Positions 46,782 through 55,991 of a stretch of 64,000 nt of DNA are shown here, one piece after another. The notes below the pieces were generated by a model, which made no database searches, was not told where the DNA came from, and saw only the letters and a program-made list of their open reading frames with translations. The stretch spans positions 1-64,000 of the forward strand of contig NZ_LWLE01000023.1 of NCBI RefSeq assembly GCF_001905125.1, read 5' to 3'. The number at the start of each line of letters is the position of its first letter. Position 1 is the first letter of the stretch. The position numbers and the translations under genes were made by a program. This DNA is from Streptomyces sp. TSRI0281. GTDB taxonomy: Bacteria; Actinomycetota; Actinomycetes; Streptomycetales; Streptomycetaceae.

Positions 46782-48398
46782 TCAGCCCTTCAGATCCGCC
46801 CGCAACCCCGCTCCGGACGCCCTCGCCCAGGTCTCCGGCAGCTCGCGTTCGCGGGCCGCCGCCCGCGCCTCCTCCTGCCCGTGCAGCAGCCCCCAGGTGA
46901 AGGCGGACTCCCCCGCCGCGTACGCCTGGACCGCGAGGTCACGCAGGGCGTCGCGGGCGACCACGCTGTCCTGGTGGTCGCCGAGGAGCTTCTGTACGTC
47001 CTTCATCCGGCGGGCGAACCGCTTGGCGGGCCCGCCGAGCGCGGGCCGGGCCGCCTCGCCCGCGTACCGGGCGCGCTTGGCCGCCTTGCGGGCCTCGTGC
47101 AGGGCCAGGTCCCGCTCGTGGCCCGGCGGGTGTGCGAGCGCGTGGTCGATGCGGGCGGCGAGGCGGTCGTGGTCCTTCAGCACCGCGCGGGGCAGGGCCT
47201 TGCCGGGTGACCGGGCGGCGTCGGGCAGCAGGGGCGGGTCGGCGAGGAGCGCGTCGAGGGAGTCCAGCAGGGTGAGGTAGCGCTGTCCGTCGAGTACGGC
47301 GACGATCCTGCGGCGCGAGCCCGCGCGACGGGCCGTCGACCAGATCCGCAGCCGGCCGCGGACCGGGCCGAGGCGCAGGGTGAGGGGCAGCGCGGCGAGG
47401 GCGGCGCTCAGCCGTTCGTCGAGGACTTCCTGGTCGCGGTCGACGCCCAGCTCCGCGGCCAGCCACTTCAGCTCCTCGCCCACCGGGTCGGTGAGCGTGC
47501 GGTCCAGAATCCTGCGGTACGTCCTGAAGGCGCTGCGCAGCCGGCGGGTGGCGACGCGCATCCGGTGCACGGAGTCGGGGAGGCCGCGGCGTACGGCGGG
47601 GTCGAGGGTGATGATCGCGTCGGTCTGTTCGCGTACGAAGGCCAGGATGTGGTCGCCCGCGGTGGCCTTCGCGAGGCTGCTCGCTGCTTTCCCGGGTGCT
47701 TTCCCGGAAGCTTTCCCGGGTGCTTTCCCGCGGTCGTTCTCGTGCTTGCTCTCGTGGCTGCTCTCGTGCTCGCTCTCGCGGTGCCCGGTCCTCGGGGCCG
47801 TCTCGTCGAGGGCTCTGGCCAGCTTGGAGGAGGACGCCGAGGGGCGCACCCCGGCCTTGCGCAGCCGCCGCTCGACCACGTCCAGGAAGGCGGGGTCGCC
47901 GTCGTCGGCCAGTTCGACCTCGATCTCGGTCCATGCCGCGGTGGCACCGCCGCCGTCCTCGGTGAGCCGTTCGGCCCGGACCTCGTCGATGCTGAGCTCG
48001 GCGAGAAGGGCGCCGTCGGCGTCGAGCAGATGGTGGACGTCGCGGGCGGAGCGCAGCCGGACGACGGGGACGAGCGCGGCGTGGCGGACCCGGGAGCGCA
48101 GCAGCGCGGCGAGGCCGTCCGGCAGGGTGTCGGCGAGCGGGGCCCCGATCTCGTCCCGGATGCCGGAGGCGACGGGGAACTTCAGGTGCCAGCCCTCGTC
48201 GTCGCCGCCGGTCCTGCGTCGCAGGGTGAGGGAGGCGGCGGCGAGGCGGAGGTCGTCGGTGTCGTAGTAGACGGCGTCGAGTTCGCGGACGCCCCGGTGG
48301 GCGACCTCGAAGACCCCGGCCGCGCGGGTCAGGTCGGGCAGCCGGGTCTCGGGAGTCGCTTCGTACTTCCGCTCGATCTCACGCTTCGAGTCCGCCAT
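46782..48398 (-). CDS. CYTH-CHAD domain protein
   Basis: Protein of 538 aa. The N-terminal CYTH triphosphate-tunnel domain shows the signature REIERKYE (ExExK), LRRRTGGDDEGWHLKFP and TEIEVELAD, which bind triphosphate/polyphosphate with divalent metal. A C-terminal CHAD domain of conserved helices includes VHRMRVATRRLRSAFRTYR, LHEARKAAKRARYAGEAA and LGDHQDSVVARDAL, whose His/Arg/Lys residues bind polyphosphate. A linker (about 205-250) is built from short repeats, HESxHE and GKAPGKA, encoded by 12-bp tandem repeats (about 47689-47730). It likely binds inorganic polyphosphate or hydrolyses triphosphate. ATG at 48398. Confidence 0.92.
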   Translation of the reverse strand: MADSKREIERKYEATPETRLPDLTRAAGVFEVAHRGVRELDAVYYDTDDLRLAAASLTLRRRTGGDDEGWHLKFPVASGIRDEIGAPLADTLPDGLAALLRSRVRHAALVPVVRLRSARDVHHLLDADGALLAELSIDEVRAERLTEDGGGATAAWTEIEVELADDGDPAFLDVVERRLRKAGVRPSASSSKLARALDETAPRTGHRESEHESSHESKHENDRGKAPGKASGKAPGKAASSLAKATAGDHILAFVREQTDAIITLDPAVRRGLPDSVHRMRVATRRLRSAFRTYRRILDRTLTDPVGEELKWLAAELGVDRDQEVLDERLSAALAALPLTLRLGPVRGRLRIWSTARRAGSRRRIVAVLDGQRYLTLLDSLDALLADPPLLPDAARSPGKALPRAVLKDHDRLAARIDHALAHPPGHERDLALHEARKAAKRARYAGEAARPALGGPAKRFARRMKDVQKLLGDHQDSVVARDALRDLAVQAYAAGESAFTWGLLHGQEEARAAARERELPETWARASGAGLRADLKG

Positions 48399-48459
48399 GT
48401 ACCGAATCTAGACGCGTTGTCCGCAGATGGGGAGGGGTGTGGAGGAAATCCCGCACGGC

Positions 48460-49653
48460 TCAGGCCGTTATCGGCCGCTGCACCCTGATCGACTGCAACA
48501 GCCCGATCGCCACCCAGACGGCGAACATCGAGGACCCTCCGTACGAAACGAACGGCAGCGGCAGACCCGCCACCGGCATGATGCCGAGCGTCATCCCGAT
48601 GTTCTCGAACGCCTGGAAGGCGAACCAGGCGATGATGCCCGCGGCCACGATCGTGCCGTACAGCTCGGTGGTCTCGCGGGCGATCCGGCAGGCGCGCCAC
48701 AGGACGACACCGAGCAGGACGAGGATCAGTCCGGCGCCGAGGAAGCCCAGCTCCTCACCGGCGACGGTGAAGACGAAGTCGGTCTGCTGCTCGGGGACGA
48801 ACTGGCCGGTGGTCTGGGTGCCCTCGAACAGCCCGGTGCCGGTGAGGCCGCCGGAGCCGATCGCGATGCGGGCCTGGTTGGTGTTGTAGCCGACGCCCGC
48901 CGGGTCCAGCGCCGGGTTGGCGAAGGCCGCGAAGCGGGCGATCTGGTAGTCGTCGAGCAGACCGAGCTGCCAGATGGAGACGGCTCCCGCGGTGCCCGCG
49001 CCGAGGAGTCCGAAGACCCAGCGGTTGGACGCCCCGGATGCCAGCAGCACGCCGAGCACGATGACGGCCATGACCATCACCGAGCCGAGGTCCGGCATCA
49101 GCATCACGACGGCCATCGGGATGACCGCCAGGCCCAGGGCCTTGGCGACCGTCCGGTGGTCGGGGTGCAGCTGGTCGCCCGCGTCGACGCGGGCGGCGAG
49201 CAGCATCGCCATGCCCAGAATGATGGTGATCTTGGTGAACTCGGAGGGCTGGAGGGAGAATCCGCCGCCGATGATGATCCACGCGTGGGCGCCGTTGACC
49301 GTGGCGCCCAGCGGGGTGAGGACGGACAGGACCAGGAGCACCGAGAGCCCGTAGAGGATCGGGACGGCCCCGCGCAGGGTGCGGTGGCCGAGCCAGATCG
49401 TGCCGATCATCAGCGCGAGGCCGATGCCGGTGTTCAGGGCGTGCCGGAAGAAGAAGTAGTACGGGTCGCCGTGGGTGAGCGTGTCGCGGTTGCGGGTGGC
49501 GGACCAGACGAGCAGTGAGCCGATGAAGGAGAGTGCGAGCGCCGAGCCGAGCAGTGGCCAGTCCAGCCGCCGCACGACGGAGTCACGGGCGGTGAGCTTG
49601 GCCCAGGAGCCGCGCTCGGGGGCGTACCGCGAGACGGAGAAGCCGCCGGCCAT
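48460..49653 (-). CDS. rodA: RodA/FtsW/SpoVE-family peptidoglycan glycosyltransferase
   Basis: SEDS-family membrane polymerase of 397 aa, about ten transmembrane helices. It contains the segments HAWIIIGGGFSLQPSEFTKI, PDLGSVMVMAVIVLGVL, FVFTVAGEELGFLGAGLILVL and GLPLPFVSYGGSSMFAVWVAIGLL, all diagnostic for RodA/SpoVE. In S. coelicolor the corresponding gene is named sfr and belongs to the mre spore-wall group. ATG at 49653 overlaps the pbp2 stop by one base (TGATG), so polymerase and transpeptidase are translationally coupled. Confidence 0.97.
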   Translation of the reverse strand: MAGGFSVSRYAPERGSWAKLTARDSVVRRLDWPLLGSALALSFIGSLLVWSATRNRDTLTHGDPYYFFFRHALNTGIGLALMIGTIWLGHRTLRGAVPILYGLSVLLVLSVLTPLGATVNGAHAWIIIGGGFSLQPSEFTKITIILGMAMLLAARVDAGDQLHPDHRTVAKALGLAVIPMAVVMLMPDLGSVMVMAVIVLGVLLASGASNRWVFGLLGAGTAGAVSIWQLGLLDDYQIARFAAFANPALDPAGVGYNTNQARIAIGSGGLTGTGLFEGTQTTGQFVPEQQTDFVFTVAGEELGFLGAGLILVLLGVVLWRACRIARETTELYGTIVAAGIIAWFAFQAFENIGMTLGIMPVAGLPLPFVSYGGSSMFAVWVAIGLLQSIRVQRPITA

Positions 49654-51818
49654 CAGTCCCGCCTTCCCGGTGCACCGGCGAGCGCCTGCTGTCCCGCTTG
49701 GACCGGCGGCTCGGGGGTGTACGGCTTGATGTTCGGGGAGTCGATCGAGCCGTCGGGCTGGATCTTCGGGAGCGCCTTCTGCGGCTTGGGCAGGAGGGCC
49801 TTCTTCGGGTCCTGCTTGCCTGCGGCGTCGAGACCGTAGAGGGCGTTGTAGATGTTGCGCACGGCGGGCCCGGAGGCACCGGAGCCGGTGCCGCCCTGGG
49901 AGATCGTCATGACGATCGAGTAGTCCTTGGTGTACGTGGCGAACCAGGAGGTCGTCTGCTTGCCGTAGACCTCGGCGGTGCCGGTCTTGGCGTGCATCGG
50001 GATCTTGTCCTGGGGCCAGCCGCCGAACCGCCATGCGGCCGAGCCCCGGGTCGCGACACCCGCGAGGGCTTCGTCTATTTTGTCGCGCGTGTCTCCGGTG
50101 AAGGGGAGCTTGCCGTGCGACTCGGGCTTGATCTCCTGGACGGTCCGGCCGTCGCCGCTGACGATCGCCTTGCCGACGGTCGGGTTGTACAGGGTGCCGC
50201 CGTTGGAGATGGCGCCGTAGATGGTCGCCATCTGGATCGGGGTGACGAGGGTGTCGCCCTGGCCGATCGAGTAGTTGACGGAGTCACCGGCGCGCATCTT
50301 GTTGCCTTCGAGGCAGTTCTCGTACGCGATCTGCTCGACGTACGTGCCGCCCTTCTTGCCCTGCTTGCACCAGGCGTCCTTGTTCGCCTTGAAGAAGTCC
50401 TGCTTCCACTTGCGGTCGGGGACCCGGCCGGTGACCTCGTTGGGGAGGTCGACGCCGGTCTCCTTGCCGAGGCCGAACTGGTGGGCGGTCCGGTAGAACC
50501 AGTCCTTGGCGTTCTTCTTCGGCTGGGTGCCGCCGTCCTTCTGCCACTCCCGGTGCGCGAGGCCGTAGTAGACGGTGTCGCAGGAGACCTCCAGGGCGCG
50601 GCCGATGCTGATGCTGCCGTAGCCCTGGGACTCGAAGTTCTTGAAGGTCTGGCCGCCGATGGAGTACGAGCTGGGGCAGGGGTAGTTGCCGTCGAAGTCG
50701 TAGCCCGCGTTGACCGCGGCGGTGGAGGAGATCACCTTGAAGATCGAGCCGGGGGCGGCCTGCCCCTGGATGGCCCGGTTCAGCAGCGGGAAGTTGGACT
50801 TCTTGCTGGTGAGCTTGGTGTAGTCCTTGCCGGAGATGCCGCCGACCCAGGAGTTCGGGTCGTAGGTGGGCAGGGACGCCATCGACACGATCCGGCCGGT
50901 CTTGGCCTCCATGACGACGACGGCGCCGGAGTCGGCCTTGTAGTTCACCCCGGTGTTGCGGTCGAGTTCCTTGCGGGCCGTCTCCATGGCCTTGTTCAGC
51001 TCGTACTCGGCGACCGCCTGGACGCGGGCGTCGATGGAGGTGACGACGCTCGCGCCGGGCTCCGCCTTGTCGTTCGCCGCCTGGCCGATGACCCGGCCGA
51101 GGTTGTCGACCTCGTAGCGGGTGACCCCCGCCTTGCCGCGCAGCGCCTTGTCGTAGGTGCGCTCCAGGCCGGAGCGGCCGACCTGGTCGGAGCGGAGGTA
51201 GGGCGACTCGGTGTCCTGGGCCTTGGTGATCTCTTCGTCGGTGACCGGTGAGAGGTAGCCGAGGACCTGGGCGGTGTTGGCCTTGCCTGGTGCGGCGTAG
51301 CGGCGTACGGCGGTGGGTTCGGCGGTGATGCCGGGGAAGTCCTCGGCGCGCTCGCGGATCTGGAGGGCCTGCTGGGTGGTGGCCTCGTCGGTGACCGGGA
51401 TCGGCTGGTACGGCGATCCGTTCCAGCAGGGCTGCGGGGTCTTCGCGTCGCAGAGCCGGACCTTGTCGAGGACGTCCTTGGGCTTCATGTCCAGGACCTC
51501 GGCGAGCCGGGTGAGGACGCTGTTGCCCTTGTCGTCCATCTTCATCAGCTCGGTGCGGCTGGCGGAGACGACGAGGCGGGTCTCGTTGTCGGCGAGCGGT
51601 ACGCCGCGGGCGTCCAGGATAGAGCCGCGGACGGCGGGCTGGACGACCTGCTGGACGTGGTTGTTCTTGGCCTCGTCGGTGTATTCCTGGCCGTTGCGGA
51701 TCTGGAGGTACCAGAGGCGGCCGCCGAGGGTGAGCAGCAGGGAGAAGACGAGGACCTGAATGACGATGAGCCGGATCTGGACCCGCTGGGTCCGGCCGGT
51801 CTCGGGGATGTTGCTCAC
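49653..51818 (-). CDS. mrdA: Class B penicillin-binding protein 2
   Basis: Monofunctional transpeptidase of 721 aa partnering RodA. One N-terminal membrane anchor (LIVIQVLVFSLLLTLGGRLWYLQI) is followed by a dimerisation domain (AVRGSILDARGVPLADNET) and the transpeptidase domain. The active-site SxxK is GSIFK near residue 358, SxN is SVN in AGDSVNYSIGQGD, and KTG is HAKTGTAEV near 608. Six Cys residues in the domain could form extracellular disulfides. GTG at 51818 has GGGGGCG upstream. It lies between mreD and rodA, the canonical rod-complex order. Confidence 0.97.
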   Translation of the reverse strand: MSNIPETGRTQRVQIRLIVIQVLVFSLLLTLGGRLWYLQIRNGQEYTDEAKNNHVQQVVQPAVRGSILDARGVPLADNETRLVVSASRTELMKMDDKGNSVLTRLAEVLDMKPKDVLDKVRLCDAKTPQPCWNGSPYQPIPVTDEATTQQALQIRERAEDFPGITAEPTAVRRYAAPGKANTAQVLGYLSPVTDEEITKAQDTESPYLRSDQVGRSGLERTYDKALRGKAGVTRYEVDNLGRVIGQAANDKAEPGASVVTSIDARVQAVAEYELNKAMETARKELDRNTGVNYKADSGAVVVMEAKTGRIVSMASLPTYDPNSWVGGISGKDYTKLTSKKSNFPLLNRAIQGQAAPGSIFKVISSTAAVNAGYDFDGNYPCPSSYSIGGQTFKNFESQGYGSISIGRALEVSCDTVYYGLAHREWQKDGGTQPKKNAKDWFYRTAHQFGLGKETGVDLPNEVTGRVPDRKWKQDFFKANKDAWCKQGKKGGTYVEQIAYENCLEGNKMRAGDSVNYSIGQGDTLVTPIQMATIYGAISNGGTLYNPTVGKAIVSGDGRTVQEIKPESHGKLPFTGDTRDKIDEALAGVATRGSAAWRFGGWPQDKIPMHAKTGTAEVYGKQTTSWFATYTKDYSIVMTISQGGTGSGASGPAVRNIYNALYGLDAAGKQDPKKALLPKPQKALPKIQPDGSIDSPNIKPYTPEPPVQAGQQALAGAPGRRD

Positions 51819-51879
51819 GGGGCGCCCCCGGTGGTGGTCCGGCTGGGGGTACGGGGGGTGTCCCCCGGGAAGTGCGGCC

Positions 51880-52542
51880 TCACAGGCGCTTGACCCCCTT
51901 GATCCTTCCCGCGCGTGCGGCGCGGTTGCGGGCCGCCTTGACGCGCAGTCCGCCGCGCTGGCTGCCGATCCGCAGCCCGGTGCCCGAGGCGAGCCACCCG
52001 GCGGCGACATCGCCGCCGGAGGAGGACTCGGCCAGCGGGTCGTTCTCGGTGCGTCTGGCGAGGGCCATGATCAGCGGCACGGTGAACGGCGCCAGCAGCA
52101 GGTCGTAGATCGCGGCGGTGAACAGCAGGCTGCCCAGGCCCACATGGCGGGCGGCCGTGTCACCGACGAGGGCGCCGACCCCGGCGTAGAGCAGGGTCGA
52201 GCCGATGGCCGCGGCGACCACGACGGCCATCGGGGCGAGCGCCGACTTGAGCTGTCCGTTCTCCGGCCGGGCCAGGCCCGCGAGGTAGCCGATGATGCAC
52301 AGCACCAGGGCGTAGCGCCCGGCGGCGTGGTCGGCGGGCGGTGCCAGGTCGGCGAGGAGGCCCGCGCCGAAGCCGATGAGTGCGCCGCTGACGTGCCCGT
52401 ACACGAAGGCGAGTCCGAGGACGGTGAGCAGCAGGAGGTCGGGGACGGCGCCGGGGAGCTGGAGCCGGGCGAGTACGGAGACCTGGACGACGAGGGCGAC
52501 CACGACCAGCGTGACGGAGAGCAGAGTCCGGTTGAAGCGCAT
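51880..52542 (-). CDS. mreD: Rod shape-determining protein MreD
   Basis: Integral membrane protein of 220 aa with five to six helices (TLLSVTLVVVALVVQVSVLA, LLLLTVLGLAFVYGHVSGALIGFGAGLLADL, ALVLCIIGYLAGL, SLLFTAAIYDLLLAPFTVPLIMAL). It links MreC to the RodA-PBP2 synthase in the cell-wall machinery. An unusual basic C-terminal tail (RVKAARNRAARAGRIKGVKRL) extends about 60 residues past the last helix. The start at 52542 lies 5 nt after the mreC stop. Confidence 0.95.
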   Translation of the reverse strand: MRFNRTLLSVTLVVVALVVQVSVLARLQLPGAVPDLLLLTVLGLAFVYGHVSGALIGFGAGLLADLAPPADHAAGRYALVLCIIGYLAGLARPENGQLKSALAPMAVVVAAAIGSTLLYAGVGALVGDTAARHVGLGSLLFTAAIYDLLLAPFTVPLIMALARRTENDPLAESSSGGDVAAGWLASGTGLRIGSQRGGLRVKAARNRAARAGRIKGVKRL

Positions 52543-52547
52543 GGGAA

Positions 52548-53672
52548 TCAGCCCTGCTCCTGGTCGTTTACCGCGTTGTCGGGATTACCGGCGCCGTCGG
52601 GATCGGCCGCGTTGTCGGCGTTCCCGGTGGTATTGCCGTCGGTATTTCCTGTGGCGTTTCCGGTGTTCCCCGCCGGATTGTCCGTGCCCTTGCCGGTGGG
52701 CTTCGTGCCGGGCTTCTCGTTGATGTTCCCGACGACCTTTCCACCGGGGCCGACGAGATCGCCGTTCGGCTGGACGGTGACGGTGACCGTGGGGGTGGGC
52801 TTCGGCTTGGCGGGCTTCTTCGGCAGGACCATGTCGCGGGGGTCCTCGCGCGGGGCCTGGACCACGATGCCGACGATGTCGAGCTTGGTGAAGCCGACGT
52901 ACGGCTTCACATAGACGGTCCGGGTCAGATCACCGCCGGACGGGTCGACGCGGACGACCTCGCCGACCGGGACGCCGGGCACGAAGGGCTTGTCCTTGCT
53001 GGAGCCGAAGGTGACCAGGCGGTCGCCCTTCTTCACCTTGGCCTTACCGTTGAGGAACTGGACCGACAGCGGCCGGGAGCCCTGGCCGGTGGCGAAGCCG
53101 AGTTCGTCGGTCTTCTCCATCCGGGTGCCGACGGTGAAGTCGGGGTCGTTGGCGAGCAGGACGGTCGCGGTGTCCGGGCCGACGGTGGTGACCCGGCCGA
53201 CCAGTCCCTGGCCGTTGAGCACCGTCATGTCCCGCTTGACGCCGTCGTTGCTTCCGGCGTCGATGGTGATCGTCCAGGAAAAGCCCTGGGCCGCTCCTAT
53301 GGCGATGACCTCGGCGCCCTTGATGCCGTACTGCCCGGCGCCCGCGTTCTTCATCATGGCGTCGAGCTGGCGGACCCGGCTGTTGTTGCGGTCGTCGCTG
53401 CCGAGCCTGGCCTTCAGTGCGGCGTTCTCCCGCTCCAGGGCGGCGATCCGGTCATGCCGGTCACCGGAGTCCCGTACGGCGCCGATGGCGTTGCCCACCG
53501 GGTCGACGGCTGCCGCCACCCCGTTCTCGACCGGTCCGAAGACCGTCGCGGCGGCCTGCCGGGCGCCGTCCACCGGTGACTCCTCGCCGCCGCGGATATC
53601 CACCGTAATCAAAGCGAATGCGATGGCGATCAGCAGCACCAGGAGCAGCCGGCTCTCTCGTGTGTCCCTCAC
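52548..53672 (-). CDS. mreC: Rod shape-determining protein MreC
   Basis: Protein of 374 aa with an N-terminal membrane anchor (LLLVLLIAIAFALITVDI), a coiled coil (RIAALERENAALKARLGSDD) and the extracellular double beta-barrel domain (AAQGFSWTITIDAGSNDGVKRDMTVLNGQGLVGRVTTVG, FVPGVPVGEVVRVDPSG). It scaffolds wall synthesis enzymes. The last about 90 residues are a low-complexity Asn/Gly/Thr/Pro tail with repeated GNTxGN/NADN, unusual outside actinobacteria. GTG at 53672. It is separated from mreB by a 98-bp gap containing a hairpin. Confidence 0.95.
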   Translation of the reverse strand: MRDTRESRLLLVLLIAIAFALITVDIRGGEESPVDGARQAAATVFGPVENGVAAAVDPVGNAIGAVRDSGDRHDRIAALERENAALKARLGSDDRNNSRVRQLDAMMKNAGAGQYGIKGAEVIAIGAAQGFSWTITIDAGSNDGVKRDMTVLNGQGLVGRVTTVGPDTATVLLANDPDFTVGTRMEKTDELGFATGQGSRPLSVQFLNGKAKVKKGDRLVTFGSSKDKPFVPGVPVGEVVRVDPSGGDLTRTVYVKPYVGFTKLDIVGIVVQAPREDPRDMVLPKKPAKPKPTPTVTVTVQPNGDLVGPGGKVVGNINEKPGTKPTGKGTDNPAGNTGNATGNTDGNTTGNADNAADPDGAGNPDNAVNDQEQG

Positions 53673-53721
53673 GTGCGGCGGCCGTGCCTTCCTCGTCGGA
53701 ATGTTCGTGCCTGTATATCAA

Positions 53722-53762
53722 CGATCCGACGTACGGAACGGCAGCGTCCGCACGTCGGATCG
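53722..53762 (-). terminator. Hairpin between mreB and mreC
   Basis: CGATCCGACGT pairs with ACGTCGGATCG (11 bp), with further inner CGGA/TCCG pairing. It begins 9 nt after the mreB stop. It may partially terminate transcription, giving more mreB than mreC message, or mark an end before an mreC-specific promoter. Confidence 0.75.
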
Positions 53763-53770
53763 TGGAGTTT

Positions 53771-54790
53771 CTACCGTCGGGGCTGGGCGTCCAGCACCTG
53801 CTGGAGCGCCTCGAACTCCTCGACGCACTTGCCCGATCCGAGGGCCACCGAGTCCAGCGGGTCCTCGGCGATGTGGATCGGCATGCCCGTCTCGTGGCGC
53901 AGCCGCTCGTCGAGTCCGCGCAGGAGCGCGCCGCCGCCGGTGAGGACGATGCCGCGGTCCATGACGTCGCCGGAGAGTTCCGGCGGGCACTTGTCGAGCG
54001 TCGTCTTCACGGCGTCGACGATCGCGTTGACCGGCTCCTCGATGGCCTTGCGGACCTCGGTCGCGGAGATCACGACGGTCTTGGGCAGCCCGGAGACCAG
54101 GTCGCGCCCGCGGATCTCGGTGTGCTCGTCCTTCTCCAGCTCGAACGCGGAACCGATCGTGATCTTGATCTGTTCGGCGGTGCGCTCACCGAGGAGGAGG
54201 GAGTACTCCTTCTTGATGTGCTGGATGATCGCGTTGTCCAGCTCGTCCCCGGCCACCCGGATCGACTGGGCAGTGACGATTCCGCCGAGCGAGATCACGG
54301 CGACCTCGGTGGTGCCGCCACCGATGTCGACGACCATGTTCCCGGTGGCCTCGTGGACCGGCAGACCGGAGCCGATGGCCGCGGCCATGGGCTCCTCGAT
54401 GATGTGCACCTGGCGCGCGCCGGCCTGCGTCGATGCCTCGATGACGGCGCGTCGCTCGACCCCGGTGATACCGGAGGGCACGCAGACGACGACCCGCGGG
54501 CGGGCCAGGTAGCGGCGCTTGTGGATCTTGAGGATGAAGTAGCGGAGCATCCGCTCCGTGATCTCGAAGTCGGCGATCACGCCGTCCTTCAGCGGCCGTA
54601 CGGCAACGATGTTGCCCGGCGTACGGCCGATCATCTTCTTCGCCTCGGAGCCGACCGCGAGGATGCCGCCGGTGTTGGTGTTGATGGCCACGACGGACGG
54701 CTCGTTCAGAACGATGCCGCGCCCCCTGACGTACACCAGCGTGTTGGCAGTCCCGAGGTCGATAGCCATGTCACGGCCGATGAACGACAT
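53771..54790 (-). CDS. mreB: Actin-like protein MreB
   Basis: Filament-forming actin homologue of 339 aa. It shows MAIDLGTANTLVYVRGRGIVLNEPSVVA (phosphate 1), DGVIADFEITERMLRYFI, VVCVPSGITGVERRAV, MVVDIGGGTTEVAVISLGGIV (phosphate 2) and GIVLTGGGALLRGLDERL (adenosine motif). In Streptomyces it acts mainly in sporulation-associated wall synthesis. ATG at 54790 (MSFIGRDMAIDL) is chosen over 54811 because AAGGGGAA lies 7 nt upstream, whereas the earlier ATG has no site. It heads mreB-mreC-mreD-pbp2-rodA. Confidence 0.97.
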   Translation of the reverse strand: MSFIGRDMAIDLGTANTLVYVRGRGIVLNEPSVVAINTNTGGILAVGSEAKKMIGRTPGNIVAVRPLKDGVIADFEITERMLRYFILKIHKRRYLARPRVVVCVPSGITGVERRAVIEASTQAGARQVHIIEEPMAAAIGSGLPVHEATGNMVVDIGGGTTEVAVISLGGIVTAQSIRVAGDELDNAIIQHIKKEYSLLLGERTAEQIKITIGSAFELEKDEHTEIRGRDLVSGLPKTVVISATEVRKAIEEPVNAIVDAVKTTLDKCPPELSGDVMDRGIVLTGGGALLRGLDERLRHETGMPIHIAEDPLDSVALGSGKCVEEFEALQQVLDAQPRR

Positions 54791-55022
54791 TGAGTTCCCC
54801 TTGTTCCCCATGAGGATGCGTCGGGCCTTCCCAAGAAGCGATAGTGGCTTGTTTTGGTAGGCGATGTTGGCGCTGCGGGCGTGGAAGCTTCCATCGTAGT
54901 GCCGTATGCACGGACACAGCGCGAGGGTCCTTCGCCATGATGAGCGGAACGGGTTCCCGTTCTACCCATGGTGACGTTACGTCGGAGGAATGCGTTCCCG
55001 CGATCTCGAACCCTATGCCGAA

Positions 55023-55048
55023 GGGCGACCGAATTACTTCGGTCGCCC
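55023..55048 (-). terminator. ndk terminator
   Basis: An 11-bp perfect stem GGGCGACCGAA/TTCGGTCGCCC around TTAC, 32 nt after the ndk stop. It isolates ndk from mreB. Confidence 0.9.
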
Positions 55049-55080
55049 CAGGTCATGAGCGCTGTTTGGCCGATCCCAGG

Positions 55081-55494
55081 TCAGGAAAGTCCCGGAAAGA
55101 ACAGCTTCAGTTCTCGCTCTGCGGACTCCTCGGAGTCCGAGGCGTGGATGAGGTTCTCCCTGGTGATCGTGCCGAAGTCGCCACGGATCGAGCCGGGCGC
55201 GGCGGCGATCGGGTCGGTGGGGCCGGCCAGGGCACGTACACCCTCGATGACTCGCTCGCCTTCGGCCACAAGGGCGACGACGGGGCCGGATGCCATGAAC
55301 TCCACGAGCGGCTCGTAGAACGGGCGGCCCTTGTGCTCGCCGTAGTGCTGCTCCAGCGTCCCCTCGTCGAGCGTACGCAGCTCCAGCGCGGTGATCTGCC
55401 AGCCGGCCTTGCGCTCGATACGGCCGACGATCTCGCCGATCAGCCCACGCCTGACGGCGTCCGGCTTCAGAAGGACGAGGGTGCGCTGAGTCAT
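55081..55494 (-). CDS. ndk: Nucleoside diphosphate kinase
   Basis: Transfers the gamma-phosphate between nucleoside triphosphates and diphosphates. The 137-aa protein starts MTQRTLVLLKPDAVRRGLIGEI. The phosphorylated histidine lies in ENLIHASDSEESAERE, and GEHKGRPFYEPLVEFMASGPVVALVAEG is conserved. ATG at 55494. Downstream of the folC-DUF4233 pair. Confidence 0.99.
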   Translation of the reverse strand: MTQRTLVLLKPDAVRRGLIGEIVGRIERKAGWQITALELRTLDEGTLEQHYGEHKGRPFYEPLVEFMASGPVVALVAEGERVIEGVRALAGPTDPIAAAPGSIRGDFGTITRENLIHASDSEESAERELKLFFPGLS

Positions 55495-55635
55495 GTACGG
55501 CTCCTTGCAGGCATACGGTGCGGTGAGGCGAGATTACAGGGGTACGGGAACGGCCCGACGACCGGGTTACGCAGCGTCATCCCCAGGCCCACGATTGGGC
55601 TCCCGGAGCCCCGCGACCGGGCGGGCCGCCCGGTC

Positions 55636-55986
55636 TCAGGCCGGGGCCTCGGTGGTCTCCTGCGCCGCCCACCGGGCCTTCGCCTCGTCGATCTTCCGGC
55701 CGTAGTGCACCGAGGCCCACCACAGGCCGCCGAAGGCCAGACCGAGGATGAACATCATCGGGACCACGAAACCGCTCAGCACCAGCGCGATCTGGAGCGC
55801 CCAGCCGAGCTGTACGCCGCCGGGGCGGGTGATCACGCCGCACAGCAGCACGGACAGCGCCATGCCGATGCCGCAGACCGTCCAGACCGTGGCCGACGTC
55901 AGGTCGTCGGACTTCATCGCGACGAGTCCCGCGAAGCCGATCACGAAGAACTCACCGATCAGCGTGGACGCGCAGAGAGTACGCAC
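55636..55986 (-). CDS. DUF4233 membrane protein
   Basis: Membrane protein of 116 aa with three to four helices (TLIGEFFVIGFAGLVAM, ATVWTVCGIGMALSVLLCGVI, LGWALQIALVLSGFVVPMMFILGLAFGGLWW) and a short cytoplasmic tail containing HYGRKIDEAKARW. It regularly follows folC in actinobacteria; function unknown. GTG at 55986 lies 5 nt after the folC stop, with GGAAGGGG inside the end of folC, indicating coupling. Confidence 0.9.
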   Translation of the reverse strand: MRTLCASTLIGEFFVIGFAGLVAMKSDDLTSATVWTVCGIGMALSVLLCGVITRPGGVQLGWALQIALVLSGFVVPMMFILGLAFGGLWWASVHYGRKIDEAKARWAAQETTEAPA

Positions 55987-55991
55987 CGGGC

